DNA of 64,000 nt from Micromonospora sp. Llam0. Its GTDB lineage: Bacteria; Actinomycetota; Actinomycetes; Mycobacteriales; Micromonosporaceae. The position numbers and the translations under genes were made by a program. The stretch is taken from contig NZ_RJJY01000002.1 in assembly GCF_003751085.1 (NCBI RefSeq), forward strand, positions 2,170,001 through 2,234,000, given 5' to 3'. The notes beneath the pieces are model-generated. The model was not told the origin of the DNA. It saw only the letters and a program-made list of their open reading frames with translations, and did not search any database. Below, piece by piece: positions 15,650 to 24,511 of the stretch. Position 1 is the first letter of the stretch; every line of letters begins with the position of its first letter.

Positions 15650-16815
15650 GACTGTACTGTACGAAGCAAGGGCGTGACATCGAAGTCGCGATCTCGGATC
15701 ACATGTCGCTCTACGTCTGTGGCGTAACTCCCTATGATTCTGCTCACACAGGTCACCTCGCTATGGCCGCAACGTACGACGTCATCGCTCGGCGGCTGCG
15801 CAGCCTCGGCGCACGGGTGCGTGTCGTTCGCAATATCACCGATGTCGACGATCCGCTGTTGCCCCGCGCTGCACGGCTCAACATTCCTTACTGGGATCTT
15901 GTTGAGCAGGAAGTCTCGCAGTGGAACGCGGACATCCGGCGGCTAAATCTTACGAGTGACGTCGAGCCGAGAGCTTCGCAGCACATCGACCATATGGTAT
16001 CGGCCATCGAGGAAATGTCCGCAGCCGGCCGCACCTACGAGATTGAGGGCACGATCTACTTCCGAATTTCCCCCGACTCACGATTTGGTGAGGTTTCCCA
16101 CTTCGACCGCGCCCGGATGGTCGAAACCTCACGAGAACGGGGTGGCGACCCGGATCGAGCTGGAAAGGAAGACCCTCTTGACTTCATTCTGTGGCAACCC
16201 TCCCGTCCCGGCGAGCCGCAATATGACGCGCCGTTCGGCCGGGGACGTCCCGGGTGGCACATCGGCTGTTCCGTTATGTCGCGGGAACACTGTGGAATGC
16301 GAGTCGACATTCACGGCGGCGGGGCGGACCTTATTTTCCCGCACCACGAGTGCGAAGCCGCTCAGGACCGAAGCATGCAGCACAGCACCGACGTCGGTAT
16401 CTGGTTCCATTCCGCCCTGCTCGACTACAAAGGCGAGAAGATGTCGAAGTCGCGCGGAAACATCGTGCTAGCTCGGGACCTGCTCGCTAGGTACAACAGC
16501 ATGACAGTCCGTCTCGCGACGCTCAGCCACTACACACCGCGAGGTGGTGGGGAGTGGCAGGATCACTACGCCGATGAGGCGGCGGAACGGCTCGCGAAGT
16601 GGACCCGCGCCGCAGAATCGCAGTACGGACCAGATCCGAGGCGTGTCGAGGCGGAATTCTACTCCAGGCTCGACAACAACGTAGAACTTGGCGAAGCGGT
16701 CGCCGTCGCGGACGAGCTCGTTGATCAAACCTTGACCTACGGCGGTAGCGACTCTCGCACACCTCGTGTGATCCGCGATTTCATGGCCGTTCTCGGACTA
16801 GAGCGATCGCGTTAG
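15646..16815 (+). CDS. MshC/CysRS-like cysteine-activating ligase
   Basis: The protein has 389 aa. The start is taken at a TTG (15646) because GAAGGA lies 9 bases upstream and LRLYCTKQG matches the family N-terminus. Class I synthetase signatures: YVCGVTPYDSAHTGHLA (HIGH box with zinc Cys), GWHIGCSVMS (zinc Cys), GGGADLIFPHHECEAAQ (zinc His/Glu) and EKMSKSRGN. VRNITDVDDPLL is close to MshC, which joins cysteine to glucosaminyl-inositol in mycothiol synthesis. No separate anticodon-binding domain is evident: only about 100 residues follow KMSKS. It probably makes cysteinyl-AMP and passes it to an amine. It converges on the 13-gene operon. Confidence 0.8.
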   Translation: MRLYCTKQGRDIEVAISDHMSLYVCGVTPYDSAHTGHLAMAATYDVIARRLRSLGARVRVVRNITDVDDPLLPRAARLNIPYWDLVEQEVSQWNADIRRLNLTSDVEPRASQHIDHMVSAIEEMSAAGRTYEIEGTIYFRISPDSRFGEVSHFDRARMVETSRERGGDPDRAGKEDPLDFILWQPSRPGEPQYDAPFGRGRPGWHIGCSVMSREHCGMRVDIHGGGADLIFPHHECEAAQDRSMQHSTDVGIWFHSALLDYKGEKMSKSRGNIVLARDLLARYNSMTVRLATLSHYTPRGGGEWQDHYADEAAERLAKWTRAAESQYGPDPRRVEAEFYSRLDNNVELGEAVAVADELVDQTLTYGGSDSRTPRVIRDFMAVLGLERSR

Positions 16816-16842
16816 AGTCGACTCGATCAAGCAGGGAGGGCT

Positions 16843-16857
16843 GCGGGCTCGGCCCGC
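16843..16857 (+). terminator. Terminator-like hairpin
   Basis: GCGGGC-TCG-GCCCGC, a perfect 6-bp stem followed by GCGTTTGACCGTTTGAC, 27 bases after the cysteine-ligase stop. Three TTTGAC/TTGAC-like repeats follow immediately. Confidence 0.5.
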
Positions 16858-17103
16858 GCGTTTGACCGTTTGACTCGCGTTGACTCATTTAGTGCGCAAC
16901 CTCGAACCTACGGACGATGTTCATCTATCCGCATCGCCGTTGCTCTGCCGGCACCTTCTGGCACCAGTGCATGCGCGACAACCAATGGCCGGAAGGGGTC
17001 CATTAGTGCACACTTGCGGCCGTGGCGCGACGAATCCACAGGTCAGCGAACCGCAAGCCATTAAGATAGTGATCTTGAGGCAGGCCAGGTCTGACGCGCC
17101 GGC

Positions 17104-18744
17104 CTATTCGCGAATCTGCCAAGACCAGGTGGTGGGTAGGGTGTTCGTGCCGTCCTGCACCAACACGCCGGCCTCAGCCAGTTGGTTGCGGATCTCATCG
17201 GCACGCTGCCACTCCTTCGCCATACGCGCCTGCTGCCGGGCGGCCACCAAGGCTTCTACCTCAGCGTTATCGAAAGGCGCGTTGGCAGGCCTTATGACGA
17301 GGTCGTGCGGGTCGAGGGTGAGCAGTTTCAGCCCGAGCACGAGGTCGAAGGAGCCGACAACCTTCAACGCCTGCAGGGCTGGGATCTCGGGGTCGGCCAG
17401 CACGGCTGCCAACACAGCCAAGGCCTTGGGCGTTCCCAAATCATCACTGATAGCCTCGCCAAACTCTCGGAGAGCCGCCGTGGCGGCGACACCGAGACCT
17501 TCCTCGTAGACACTGCGCAAATAGCTAAAGGATCCGCCGGTGGTGAAGTCGGCCTCCCGGGCAAGTTCCCTCAGGTATGTTCCCTCGTCGCCGGCTTCCC
17601 GGATAAGATTCACCGTGCGCCGCACTGTACGTTCGAGTGTCACCCGAGCAGCGACGACGGCTTCCATCGAGAACTCGACCTGCGACCGGTAGTGGGCTTG
17701 GAGCAGGAAGTGCCGATAGACGAGCGGATGGACTCCACAGTCGACAAGTGAGGAGAGCCGCCAAAAGTTGCCGGAGCTCTTCGACATCTTCTTGTCTTTC
17801 ATGATCAAAAATTCTGAGTGCATCCAAATGTTCGACCCTGGTTGAGAGTCGGACAGGTACGCCTGGTTCTGAGCCATTTCGTTTGGGTGGTGTACCTGGC
17901 GATGGTCGATACCACCGGTGTGTATATCGAATGGTCCAGCGAGATACTTCAGGCTCATCACAGAGCACTCGATGTGCCAACCGGGAAACCCTCTTCCCCA
18001 AGGGCTGTCCCATTCCATCAACCGTGAACCGCCTGGGGGCGACAGGCGCCAGAGGCTGAAGTCCCAAGGCTGTCGCTTTTCCGGATCGGCTGCGACTCGA
18101 GCACCGGCGAGCTGGGCCTCGAGGTCGAGTGCGCCGAGCTGTCCGTAGTTACTGACCTTGCTCGTGTCGAAGTACAAGCCGTCCTTGAGGTGGTAGGTGT
18201 ATCCTCGAAGCTCGAGTGCCTTGATGAAGTCGATCATCTCTTGGATATGCTGGGTCGCGCGCGGAAACATCGCGGCCGGGCGGACGTTCAGGCTTTCGAG
18301 GTCATCAAAGAAAACCTGCGTATATCTTTGGGTAATCTCGAAGGCTGAGCGGTTGGCAGACCGGGCTGCCAGTTCGACTTTGTCGTCGCCCTCGTCGGCA
18401 TCACTGGTCAGATGTCCGACGTCGGTGATGTTGATGATCTGGGTTACGTCGAATCCGCTCCATTGCAGCGTCCGCCTCAGCGCGTCCGCGAACAGGTACG
18501 CCCGCAAGTTGCCGATATGCGCGTAGTTGTAGACAGTCGGACCGCAAGTATACATACGGACGGCGTTGTCGTGCATCGGGTCAAGGTCGTCCAGCCTCCG
18601 ATGCAGGCTGTTGAAGAGCCGAACCGGCATCTTGGGGCCTTCGTACGCGTCTTCTGCTTCGGCACCACGCATGGATGGAGTATAGGTCGGTTGACCGGCG
18701 GCACGTCGTGAGGCGGCCTCATACTGGAGGCGCAGCCTAGTCAA
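17104..18744 (-). CDS. cysS: Cysteinyl-tRNA synthetase, divergent copy
   Basis: The protein has 546 aa; the ATG at 18744 overlaps the preceding stop as ATGA. An N-terminal extension of about 38 residues precedes MPVRLFNSLHRR. Catalytic features are intact: MYTCGPTVYNYAHIGNLRAY (HIGH box, zinc Cys), GWHIECSVMS (zinc Cys), HTGGIDHRQVHHPNEMAQ (zinc His/Glu) and KKMSKSSGN. The C-terminal helical and tRNA-binding regions are present (AKEWQRADEIRNQLAEAGV). It ends the operon. As the last gene of a biosynthetic operon it may be a resistant housekeeping substitute, or may supply Cys-tRNA to a tRNA-dependent step. The window cannot decide between these. Confidence 0.88.
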   Translation of the reverse strand: MTRLRLQYEAASRRAAGQPTYTPSMRGAEAEDAYEGPKMPVRLFNSLHRRLDDLDPMHDNAVRMYTCGPTVYNYAHIGNLRAYLFADALRRTLQWSGFDVTQIINITDVGHLTSDADEGDDKVELAARSANRSAFEITQRYTQVFFDDLESLNVRPAAMFPRATQHIQEMIDFIKALELRGYTYHLKDGLYFDTSKVSNYGQLGALDLEAQLAGARVAADPEKRQPWDFSLWRLSPPGGSRLMEWDSPWGRGFPGWHIECSVMSLKYLAGPFDIHTGGIDHRQVHHPNEMAQNQAYLSDSQPGSNIWMHSEFLIMKDKKMSKSSGNFWRLSSLVDCGVHPLVYRHFLLQAHYRSQVEFSMEAVVAARVTLERTVRRTVNLIREAGDEGTYLRELAREADFTTGGSFSYLRSVYEEGLGVAATAALREFGEAISDDLGTPKALAVLAAVLADPEIPALQALKVVGSFDLVLGLKLLTLDPHDLVIRPANAPFDNAEVEALVAARQQARMAKEWQRADEIRNQLAEAGVLVQDGTNTLPTTWSWQIRE

Positions 18745-20333
18745 TTGCTGATGACGGAGCCTGGGTGCCTGCCCTCCAAGACCTTTCCTGATCTCCAGAC
18801 GACCGTGCCGTTAACAAGCACGAGGTCGACACCGTCGGCCGGTCTGTCGGGGTGCCCGTAGGTTGCCCGTTCATGAAGGCCGCCCGGTCCGATGACGACG
18901 ATGTCCGCGGCCAAGCCCGGAACGAGTCGACCGCGTCGGCCCAGTCCGTACGTAGCGGCAGGGTTCGCGGCAGCGTGCCGTGCGAGGAGCTGATAGCCAC
19001 GTTCGGGGCCCTGGCTCAGGTAGTGACGGGCTAGTCTGGGGAAGGTGCCGCTCCCGCGTGGGTGGGGAAGCTGACCGAGGAAGATCCCGTCCGAGCCGGC
19101 CGCGTAGCGCTCGTGATCGACGATCCAACGCAAGTGTTCGTCGGTCAGGGCCGGACGTTCTCGATGACCTCCGACAACCATGTTTGCGTCGACTATGAGA
19201 TCCATGACCCAGTCCTGCGGGGCTCGTCGGCACCGCGCTGCAGCCGCAGTGATGGACAGGCCAACATCGTCGGCATATGCGGGTGGCACGTAGCCGAGAA
19301 CCACGCTGTCGAGGACCTCGGTCCGCATGGTGGGTGCTGATCTAAGCTCTGCGCGAAGGGCCGGCTCTCGAAGCCGTGCGACGGTGGCGTCTGGTCCTCC
19401 GGCCTGGAACGGCTTTGGCAGCAACAACGCCGCAAGGGCGGTGCTGGACCGGCGGTAGGGGTACATGTCGTGGCTGAGGTACACGCCGCCCTCGTCGGCT
19501 GCCTGGTACGCGGCTACGATGTCGTCCGGGCTGCCCCAGAGGTGGCTGGCGTGTACCCGGACGGCTGCGTTCCGGCCTACCCGGATCAGTTCAGTCAGTC
19601 CGGCCCGCGCACCAGGGCCGTTGCCTCGCATGTGCGAGACGTAGGGGCGACCGGCTTCAGAAAGGGGATGTGCCAAATCCGTCATCTCGTCCACGTCGCC
19701 GTAGGCACTCGGTAGATAGTCGAAGCCGCTCGACATGCCTACAGCGCCGTCGGCTAGGCAGTTCTCGACCTGGCTACGTGCCGCAGCTTGTTGGCGTCGG
19801 CTGAGTCGACCGGGATCCACGCCGCCGACGTTGTAACGGATGGTGCCGTGGGAAGCGAGAACGGCGACGTTCTGGCTCAGCCGATCGCTGACATGCCGGG
19901 CAAACTCCGCTACCGACATCGCGTGATCGGAAGGAATAGGGCCGTTCACTGCGGCGAAGTACCGGTTAAGGTAGTCGATGGTTCGGCGCTCGGCGCCGAT
20001 CCAGGACATCCCGTCCTGACCGACAACGAGTGTCGTGACACCCTGTGACAAAGCCGCATCGACTCGGCCGTCCGTCAAGAGGCAGGTTTCGGCGTGGATA
20101 TGGGCATCGATGAACCCGGGGCACAGCACGGTGCCTGGGTTCAGCGTCAAAGTGTCATGATCGCCGACACCGGGGTCGCCGAGACCGATCCATCGAATGA
20201 GGGGACCGTCGATGAGAATGTCCGCTCGGCGAGTCCGCGTCCCTACGCCGTCGGCGACCAAGCCGCCCCGCAGGAGCAGCTGGCGGTGCCCGCGTCGATC
20301 CGTCGGCGTCGCCTCGGACGGGTCGGAGTTCAT
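18741..20333 (-). CDS. Amidohydrolase, N-acyl-D-amino-acid deacylase-like
   Basis: The protein has 530 aa from an ATG overlapping the SDR stop (ATGA). It starts with the small beta domain (LLLRGGLVADGVG). The metal site is in CPGFIDAHIHAET (HxH), with later ligands in YVSHMRGNG, VRVHASHLWG and AAGSDGIFLG. GLVPGLAADIVVIGPGG-like C-terminal strands complete the D-aminoacylase/dihydroorotase architecture. It should hydrolyse an amide or N-acyl bond in a pathway intermediate. The identity of that bond is unknown. Confidence 0.82.
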   Translation of the reverse strand: MNSDPSEATPTDRRGHRQLLLRGGLVADGVGTRTRRADILIDGPLIRWIGLGDPGVGDHDTLTLNPGTVLCPGFIDAHIHAETCLLTDGRVDAALSQGVTTLVVGQDGMSWIGAERRTIDYLNRYFAAVNGPIPSDHAMSVAEFARHVSDRLSQNVAVLASHGTIRYNVGGVDPGRLSRRQQAAARSQVENCLADGAVGMSSGFDYLPSAYGDVDEMTDLAHPLSEAGRPYVSHMRGNGPGARAGLTELIRVGRNAAVRVHASHLWGSPDDIVAAYQAADEGGVYLSHDMYPYRRSSTALAALLLPKPFQAGGPDATVARLREPALRAELRSAPTMRTEVLDSVVLGYVPPAYADDVGLSITAAAARCRRAPQDWVMDLIVDANMVVGGHRERPALTDEHLRWIVDHERYAAGSDGIFLGQLPHPRGSGTFPRLARHYLSQGPERGYQLLARHAAANPAATYGLGRRGRLVPGLAADIVVIGPGGLHERATYGHPDRPADGVDLVLVNGTVVWRSGKVLEGRHPGSVISN

Positions 20334-21082
20334 AGTCGGATTCCCATCAGCGCCTGTCCGCTGTCGGCTCGAAAGAGCTCACCTGTGATGTTACGGGCGT
20401 CCGCAGAGAGCAGGAAGCGGACGAGCTCGGCGGCGGCCTCGGGTTGTCCGAGCCCGAGTGGCAACGTCGCTTCGGCGTGCGCGAACATGGACTCGCGTCG
20501 TTCAGCGGTCTTGGCGACCGCGTCGATGAAGCCTGACCGGACCGCGCCCGGCGCGATGGCATTGACCCGGATCCGCCGGGGGATCCATTGCCGTGCGAGT
20601 CCGATGGTGAACGCGTTGACTGCGGCCTTCGATGCGGCGTAGGCAAGCGCGTCGCCACGGGGGACCAACGATTGATCCGAGGACATGTTCACCACGCTCG
20701 AGGAGCCGTCCTCACTGAGAGAGGTGGCGAATGCTCCCAGCACCCGCACCATGCTGTGCAGGTTCGTGTCGAAGACCGTCTGCCACTCCTTGACATCCTC
20801 CTCCTCCAGCCGCAGTCCAAGCCGAGGCGGCAGCATCCCGACCCCGTTGTACAAGTGATGGATGGTTGGCGTCTCGGCAATGATGATCTCGCGTGCCGAG
20901 GCAACCTCGGCGTCGGACGACACGTCGCATGAGATGAAGCCGCGGTCGGTGCACGGACGTCTGTCGAGGCGCCATACCTGGGCACCCTCGTCTTCAAGCC
21001 CTGCAGCGACCGCCGCCCCGATGCCGCCTCCGGCGGCGGTCACTACACATACCTTACCGACGAAGCGATCGCTGCGCGTCAT
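20330..21082 (-). CDS. Short-chain dehydrogenase/reductase
   Basis: The protein has 250 aa from the ATG at 21082, overlapping the aldolase stop by four bases. The Rossmann motif TAAGGGIGAAV replaces the usual TGxxxGIG. The catalytic Ser is in VNMSSDQSL, and YAASK is the Tyr-Lys pair. LYNGVGM stands where NNAG is usual. It is an NAD(P)-dependent alcohol/ketone oxidoreductase of the classical SDR length. Substrate unknown; within the operon it probably acts on a hydroxy- or keto-acid made by the neighbouring aldolase or ThDP enzyme. Confidence 0.85.
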   Translation of the reverse strand: MTRSDRFVGKVCVVTAAGGGIGAAVAAGLEDEGAQVWRLDRRPCTDRGFISCDVSSDAEVASAREIIIAETPTIHHLYNGVGMLPPRLGLRLEEEDVKEWQTVFDTNLHSMVRVLGAFATSLSEDGSSSVVNMSSDQSLVPRGDALAYAASKAAVNAFTIGLARQWIPRRIRVNAIAPGAVRSGFIDAVAKTAERRESMFAHAEATLPLGLGQPEAAAELVRFLLSADARNITGELFRADSGQALMGIRL

Positions 21083-21819
21083 GCTGCGGACCAAGCCGTG
21101 TCGAACGCTGCGCGCTGTTTCCGGGCTCCGTTCATGAGTATCGTTGCATCGAGCCCTATTGCCACCCGATCGAATCCCATCCGCTTCAACTCAACTGCTG
21201 TCCCCACGTCCTCGCTGAAGACTCCGCTGGTCAGTCCCCGGGCAGCGCAGGCGGTCAGGGTCGACTCAAGCCAACGGCGTACCAGCGGGTCGTGCAGTGG
21301 GTTGTCCAAGTGCCCGCCTAGAGTAAGGACGAGGTCAGCGAGACCGACGAACAGGCCGGTGACGGGCTCCCTCGCGATGTCGTCCAGTGCCTCGAACGCC
21401 GGTGGCGACTCCAGCATGACGATGCATTCGGTGTGGGCTGCCGCGGCTGCCACGTATCCGTCACGAAGGTAGCGAGCACGCGTCGGCCCGATCGATCGTG
21501 CACCTCGCGGCGGATAGAATGCCGCAGCGCTCGCCCTTCGCGCCTGCTCTGGTGTCTCCACGTTGGCGATCAGCACGCCGTGCGCGCCGGCATCAAGGAC
21601 GCGCGTGACCAGCGCGTCGTCTCCGACGGGGATCCGGACTAGTGCGGGGATCCCGATAGCCGCGACAGCCTGCAGGCCCGCGAGGCAATCGGTGAATCCG
21701 CCCATGCCGTGTTGGAGGTCGACACAAAGCCAGCCGAACGCGCCACTGCGGGCCACCAGTTCCGTGACGAGCGGAGAACCGAGCGCACAGAAACAACCAA
21801 GGGTATCCTGCACGATCAT
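21079..21819 (-). CDS. HpcH/HpaI-family aldolase
   Basis: The protein has 246 aa. The ATG at 21819 overlaps the ThDP gene stop by one base (TGATG); a GTG three bases upstream is an alternative. Active-site elements: CVDLQHGMGG (His), ALVRIPVGDD (Arg), CIVMLESPPAFEAL (metal Glu) and VGLADLVLTLGG (metal Asp). These enzymes cleave or form C-C bonds between pyruvate-type enolates and aldehydes. The fold is not that of PEP mutase, so there is no sign of phosphonate chemistry. Together with the ThDP enzyme it suggests construction of a hydroxy-keto acid carbon skeleton. Confidence 0.85.
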   Translation of the reverse strand: MIVQDTLGCFCALGSPLVTELVARSGAFGWLCVDLQHGMGGFTDCLAGLQAVAAIGIPALVRIPVGDDALVTRVLDAGAHGVLIANVETPEQARRASAAAFYPPRGARSIGPTRARYLRDGYVAAAAAHTECIVMLESPPAFEALDDIAREPVTGLFVGLADLVLTLGGHLDNPLHDPLVRRWLESTLTACAARGLTSGVFSEDVGTAVELKRMGFDRVAIGLDATILMNGARKQRAAFDTAWSAA

Positions 21820-23426
21820 CACTTCCTACCGTAGGAGCCGACGTTGAAGATGCTCGCGAGTCCGGAAGCGGGACCGATGGATACGTCGACCACCAACGGC
21901 CTGTCCTGCCGGAGTTCCCGTCGCAAGACGTCGCTCAACTGGTTTGGTGACGATACGCGTCGGGCGGCGATCCCGAACGACTCGGCGAGGAGAACGAAGT
22001 CGGGATTTACCAGCTCGCTGTAGCCGGCTGCTTCGGCATGCCGGGAGGCCAGCGCCACTTCGCCATACGCTCCATCGTTGAAGACGATGACGGTGACGCC
22101 GAGCCGTTCCTTCGCCATCGTAGCGAGCTCGGGCAGGCCGAACGCGAAGCCGCCGTCTCCGACGACGCATGCAACCTGGCGGGCCGGAGCAGCGAGTTTC
22201 GCACCGATCGCCAACGGGAGGGCCGAGCCCAGCGTACCCTGCATTCCGGCCGTGGGCAGGATGCGTCCGCTACGAAGCGGCAGGGCGTACATGGCGTGAT
22301 ACGCGATCTGGGTGGAGTCCAGCGTCACAACAGCATCGTCTGCGAGCGTGTCGTGTAATACGCGGGTGTATTCGGCTTGTAGTGGCACGGCTGCCAATGC
22401 GTCTGTGCAGGCATGACGAAGTGCCCCCAACGCATCGTCGTCCCATCCTGCGGCCTGGGGGCTGCTTGTGAGACCAAGTAGGGACCGGGTGATGTCTGCG
22501 GCGTCACCCGTCAATCCGACTGTCGCTCGGTGCGGTACTAATTGCCGTCGCGGGTCGGCGTCGATGCGGATTACGGGACGAGGATCCGCCTTGTGGCGGC
22601 CGGAGCCGTAGATCGAGGCGAGACGCGTGCCGACGGCGATCACCAGGTCGCATGCCTCCCACAGCGGTCTGAGTGCGGTGGGCGGGAAAGCCCGCTCCTC
22701 GTGATCGAGCGTGGGGCAACGCCCGTTGACAGTGGGAACGATCGGTGCGTTGAGGCGGTCGGCAAGCCGCACAATCTCCCTGGCCGCCCCTCGTGCACCA
22801 CCGCCGGCGACGACCAGTGGTCGGCACGAGTTCTCGAGCAACTTGCCGGCACCATCGACGTCGACATGCACCCGGGGCGGGGCCTCGGCCCGGGCGGGTG
22901 ACTGTTGGACGCCCGCGTCCATGACGCTTACGTCGATGGGTACCTCGAGTAACGCAGGGCGGTGTGGTGCGGCGATCGTAGCAGCGAGGAGCGCATTGAC
23001 TCGCTCAGCGGCGACGTCGGCAGGGCGGAGAGTGTGCCATCCGCTCAGGAGGTCGCCATGACGGAGGACAGGCGGCGCTTCGTGAAGCAATCCAAGTCCG
23101 AGACCGTCATAAGGGCTCGCGATGGCACCCGCGACGCAGAGGAACGGCACGGACATCGCGGTAGCGGTCGCCAGGACCGGCGCCAGGCTTAGCAGACCCG
23201 GGCCTGGGATGGTAAGGCAGCAAGCGACCTGATTGGAGATGCGAGCATGCCCGAGAGCCATCATGCCGCTGCCTTGTTCAGTTCGACACGTCACCAGCCT
23301 CAGCGCGGAGTGGGCAGCCACACTCCTACACAGCTCATCGATGTGCGCGCCGGGTACGCAAAAAACGCTTTCGATGCCGGCCTTCGCCAATGTGTCGGTA
23401 ATTGCGTCCGCGATGATAGCGGTCAT
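21819..23426 (-). CDS. Thiamine-diphosphate-dependent enzyme (acetolactate synthase-like)
   Basis: The protein has 535 aa. The ATG at 23426 overlaps the enolase-like gene stop (ATGA), which argues against the longer frame. It has the three-domain layout: a PYR domain with the catalytic Glu in VTCRTEQGSGMMALG, a central domain (PLVVAGGGARGAAREIVRL), and a PP domain with the ThDP/Mg motif GDGGFAFGLPELATM ending in FNDGAYG. Close relatives include acetolactate synthase large subunits and benzoylformate-type decarboxylases. No regulatory small subunit is nearby. It probably decarboxylates a 2-keto acid or performs carboligation. Substrate not identifiable. Confidence 0.87.
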   Translation of the reverse strand: MTAIIADAITDTLAKAGIESVFCVPGAHIDELCRSVAAHSALRLVTCRTEQGSGMMALGHARISNQVACCLTIPGPGLLSLAPVLATATAMSVPFLCVAGAIASPYDGLGLGLLHEAPPVLRHGDLLSGWHTLRPADVAAERVNALLAATIAAPHRPALLEVPIDVSVMDAGVQQSPARAEAPPRVHVDVDGAGKLLENSCRPLVVAGGGARGAAREIVRLADRLNAPIVPTVNGRCPTLDHEERAFPPTALRPLWEACDLVIAVGTRLASIYGSGRHKADPRPVIRIDADPRRQLVPHRATVGLTGDAADITRSLLGLTSSPQAAGWDDDALGALRHACTDALAAVPLQAEYTRVLHDTLADDAVVTLDSTQIAYHAMYALPLRSGRILPTAGMQGTLGSALPLAIGAKLAAPARQVACVVGDGGFAFGLPELATMAKERLGVTVIVFNDGAYGEVALASRHAEAAGYSELVNPDFVLLAESFGIAARRVSSPNQLSDVLRRELRQDRPLVVDVSIGPASGLASIFNVGSYGRK

Positions 23427-24511
23427 AGGCTCGCAGCCTCCAATGCCGACGCCCTCACATGCAGGCCGAGACCCGGTTCGTCGGTCAACTGCCACGCGCC
23501 GTCCACAATCCTGGGCGGTTCATCGAGAAGCATCTCCAGCTCCGGCTGCTCTCCGAGGTATTCCTGTGGGCGCAGAGTGAACGGCCAGATCGACATGACA
23601 GTAAGGCTGGCCACCAAGCCCACCGTAGCCTGGTTCTGATGCGGCACGATCGTCTTGCCAAGGATGTCGGCAAGGTACAGGATTTTCCGCAACTCCGTGA
23701 TACCACCACACTTCAGGACATCGGGCTGCAGTATGTCAACTCCACCGCGGAGGGCCAGATCACGGAACTGCCATCGGCTGTACTCTTGCTCACCGGCAGC
23801 TATCGGAACCGAAACCGCTCGCGCCACCTCCGCAAGGCCGGCGAAGTCATGGTGCGCAATAGGCTCCTCGAAGTGGAACAACCGGAGATCCGCCGTTCGG
23901 TTACCCTGAGCGATGGCCGTCTTCGGACTGTACCCGTTGTTCGCATCGAACCCCAGGCCTGCTTCTGGGCCGACCTGTGCTCGGACGGCACGAAGGACTT
24001 CAATATCACGGTCCGGATCGACGTCGATGCGATGCTCGCCCCAATGGGTGCGAACCTTGAACGCGGTGAAGCCTCGTTCCTGGAAGGCACGCACCTCGGC
24101 GAGATACTCGTCGAGTTCACGATCGGCGGCCCCGCCGATGCTCGCATAAAGCGGAATCCGCCGGTGATGCGCACCACCGAGCATTCGATGAACGGGAATC
24201 CCACGGAGCTTTCCGACCAGATCCCACAGTGCGATGTCCACCCCCGATATGGCTGCCATGTAGGGGCCCTTGTCGCCTTGGCGCGGGGTGAGCTTCCGAT
24301 AACAAAGATGCCATAGGCGATCGATGTCTTCGCAGTTTTGTCCGAGTAGCGCGGAGGCGAGGCCCTCGTTCACGACATCGGCGATCAGTCGCGTCGCCCA
24401 GTCTGCCCGGTTAGGGTAACACTCGCCGAATCCGGAGACTTGGCCGGCCTCAACCTCCACCCAGACCGCGTGACTTGTCAGCGGATAGGCCCGGACCCTC
24501 GTGATCTTCAT
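23423..24511 (-). CDS. Enolase-superfamily enzyme (mandelate racemase subgroup)
   Basis: The protein has 362 aa; the ATG at 24511 overlaps the oxygenase stop. Capping domain: ALWDLVGKLRGIPVHRMLGG. Barrel residues: TAFKVRTHWG (catalytic Lys strand), FDANNGYSP (metal Asp), FHFEEPIAHHD (metal Glu), AAGEQEYSRW (metal Glu), LQPDVLKCGGITE (Asp) and VPHQNQATVG (His). The Asp-His pair is the mandelate racemase type, so sugar-acid-like dehydration or epimerisation is likely. It would feed a 2-keto acid to the ThDP enzyme or aldolase encoded just downstream. Confidence 0.87.
   Translation of the reverse strand: MKITRVRAYPLTSHAVWVEVEAGQVSGFGECYPNRADWATRLIADVVNEGLASALLGQNCEDIDRLWHLCYRKLTPRQGDKGPYMAAISGVDIALWDLVGKLRGIPVHRMLGGAHHRRIPLYASIGGAADRELDEYLAEVRAFQERGFTAFKVRTHWGEHRIDVDPDRDIEVLRAVRAQVGPEAGLGFDANNGYSPKTAIAQGNRTADLRLFHFEEPIAHHDFAGLAEVARAVSVPIAAGEQEYSRWQFRDLALRGGVDILQPDVLKCGGITELRKILYLADILGKTIVPHQNQATVGLVASLTVMSIWPFTLRPQEYLGEQPELEMLLDEPPRIVDGAWQLTDEPGLGLHVRASALEAASL

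Noticed and set aside
21079..23426. Phosphonate pathway (PEP mutase plus phosphonopyruvate decarboxylase)
   Set aside because: The aldolase has HpcH/HpaI active-site residues, not the PEP mutase signature, so the key phosphonate enzyme is missing.
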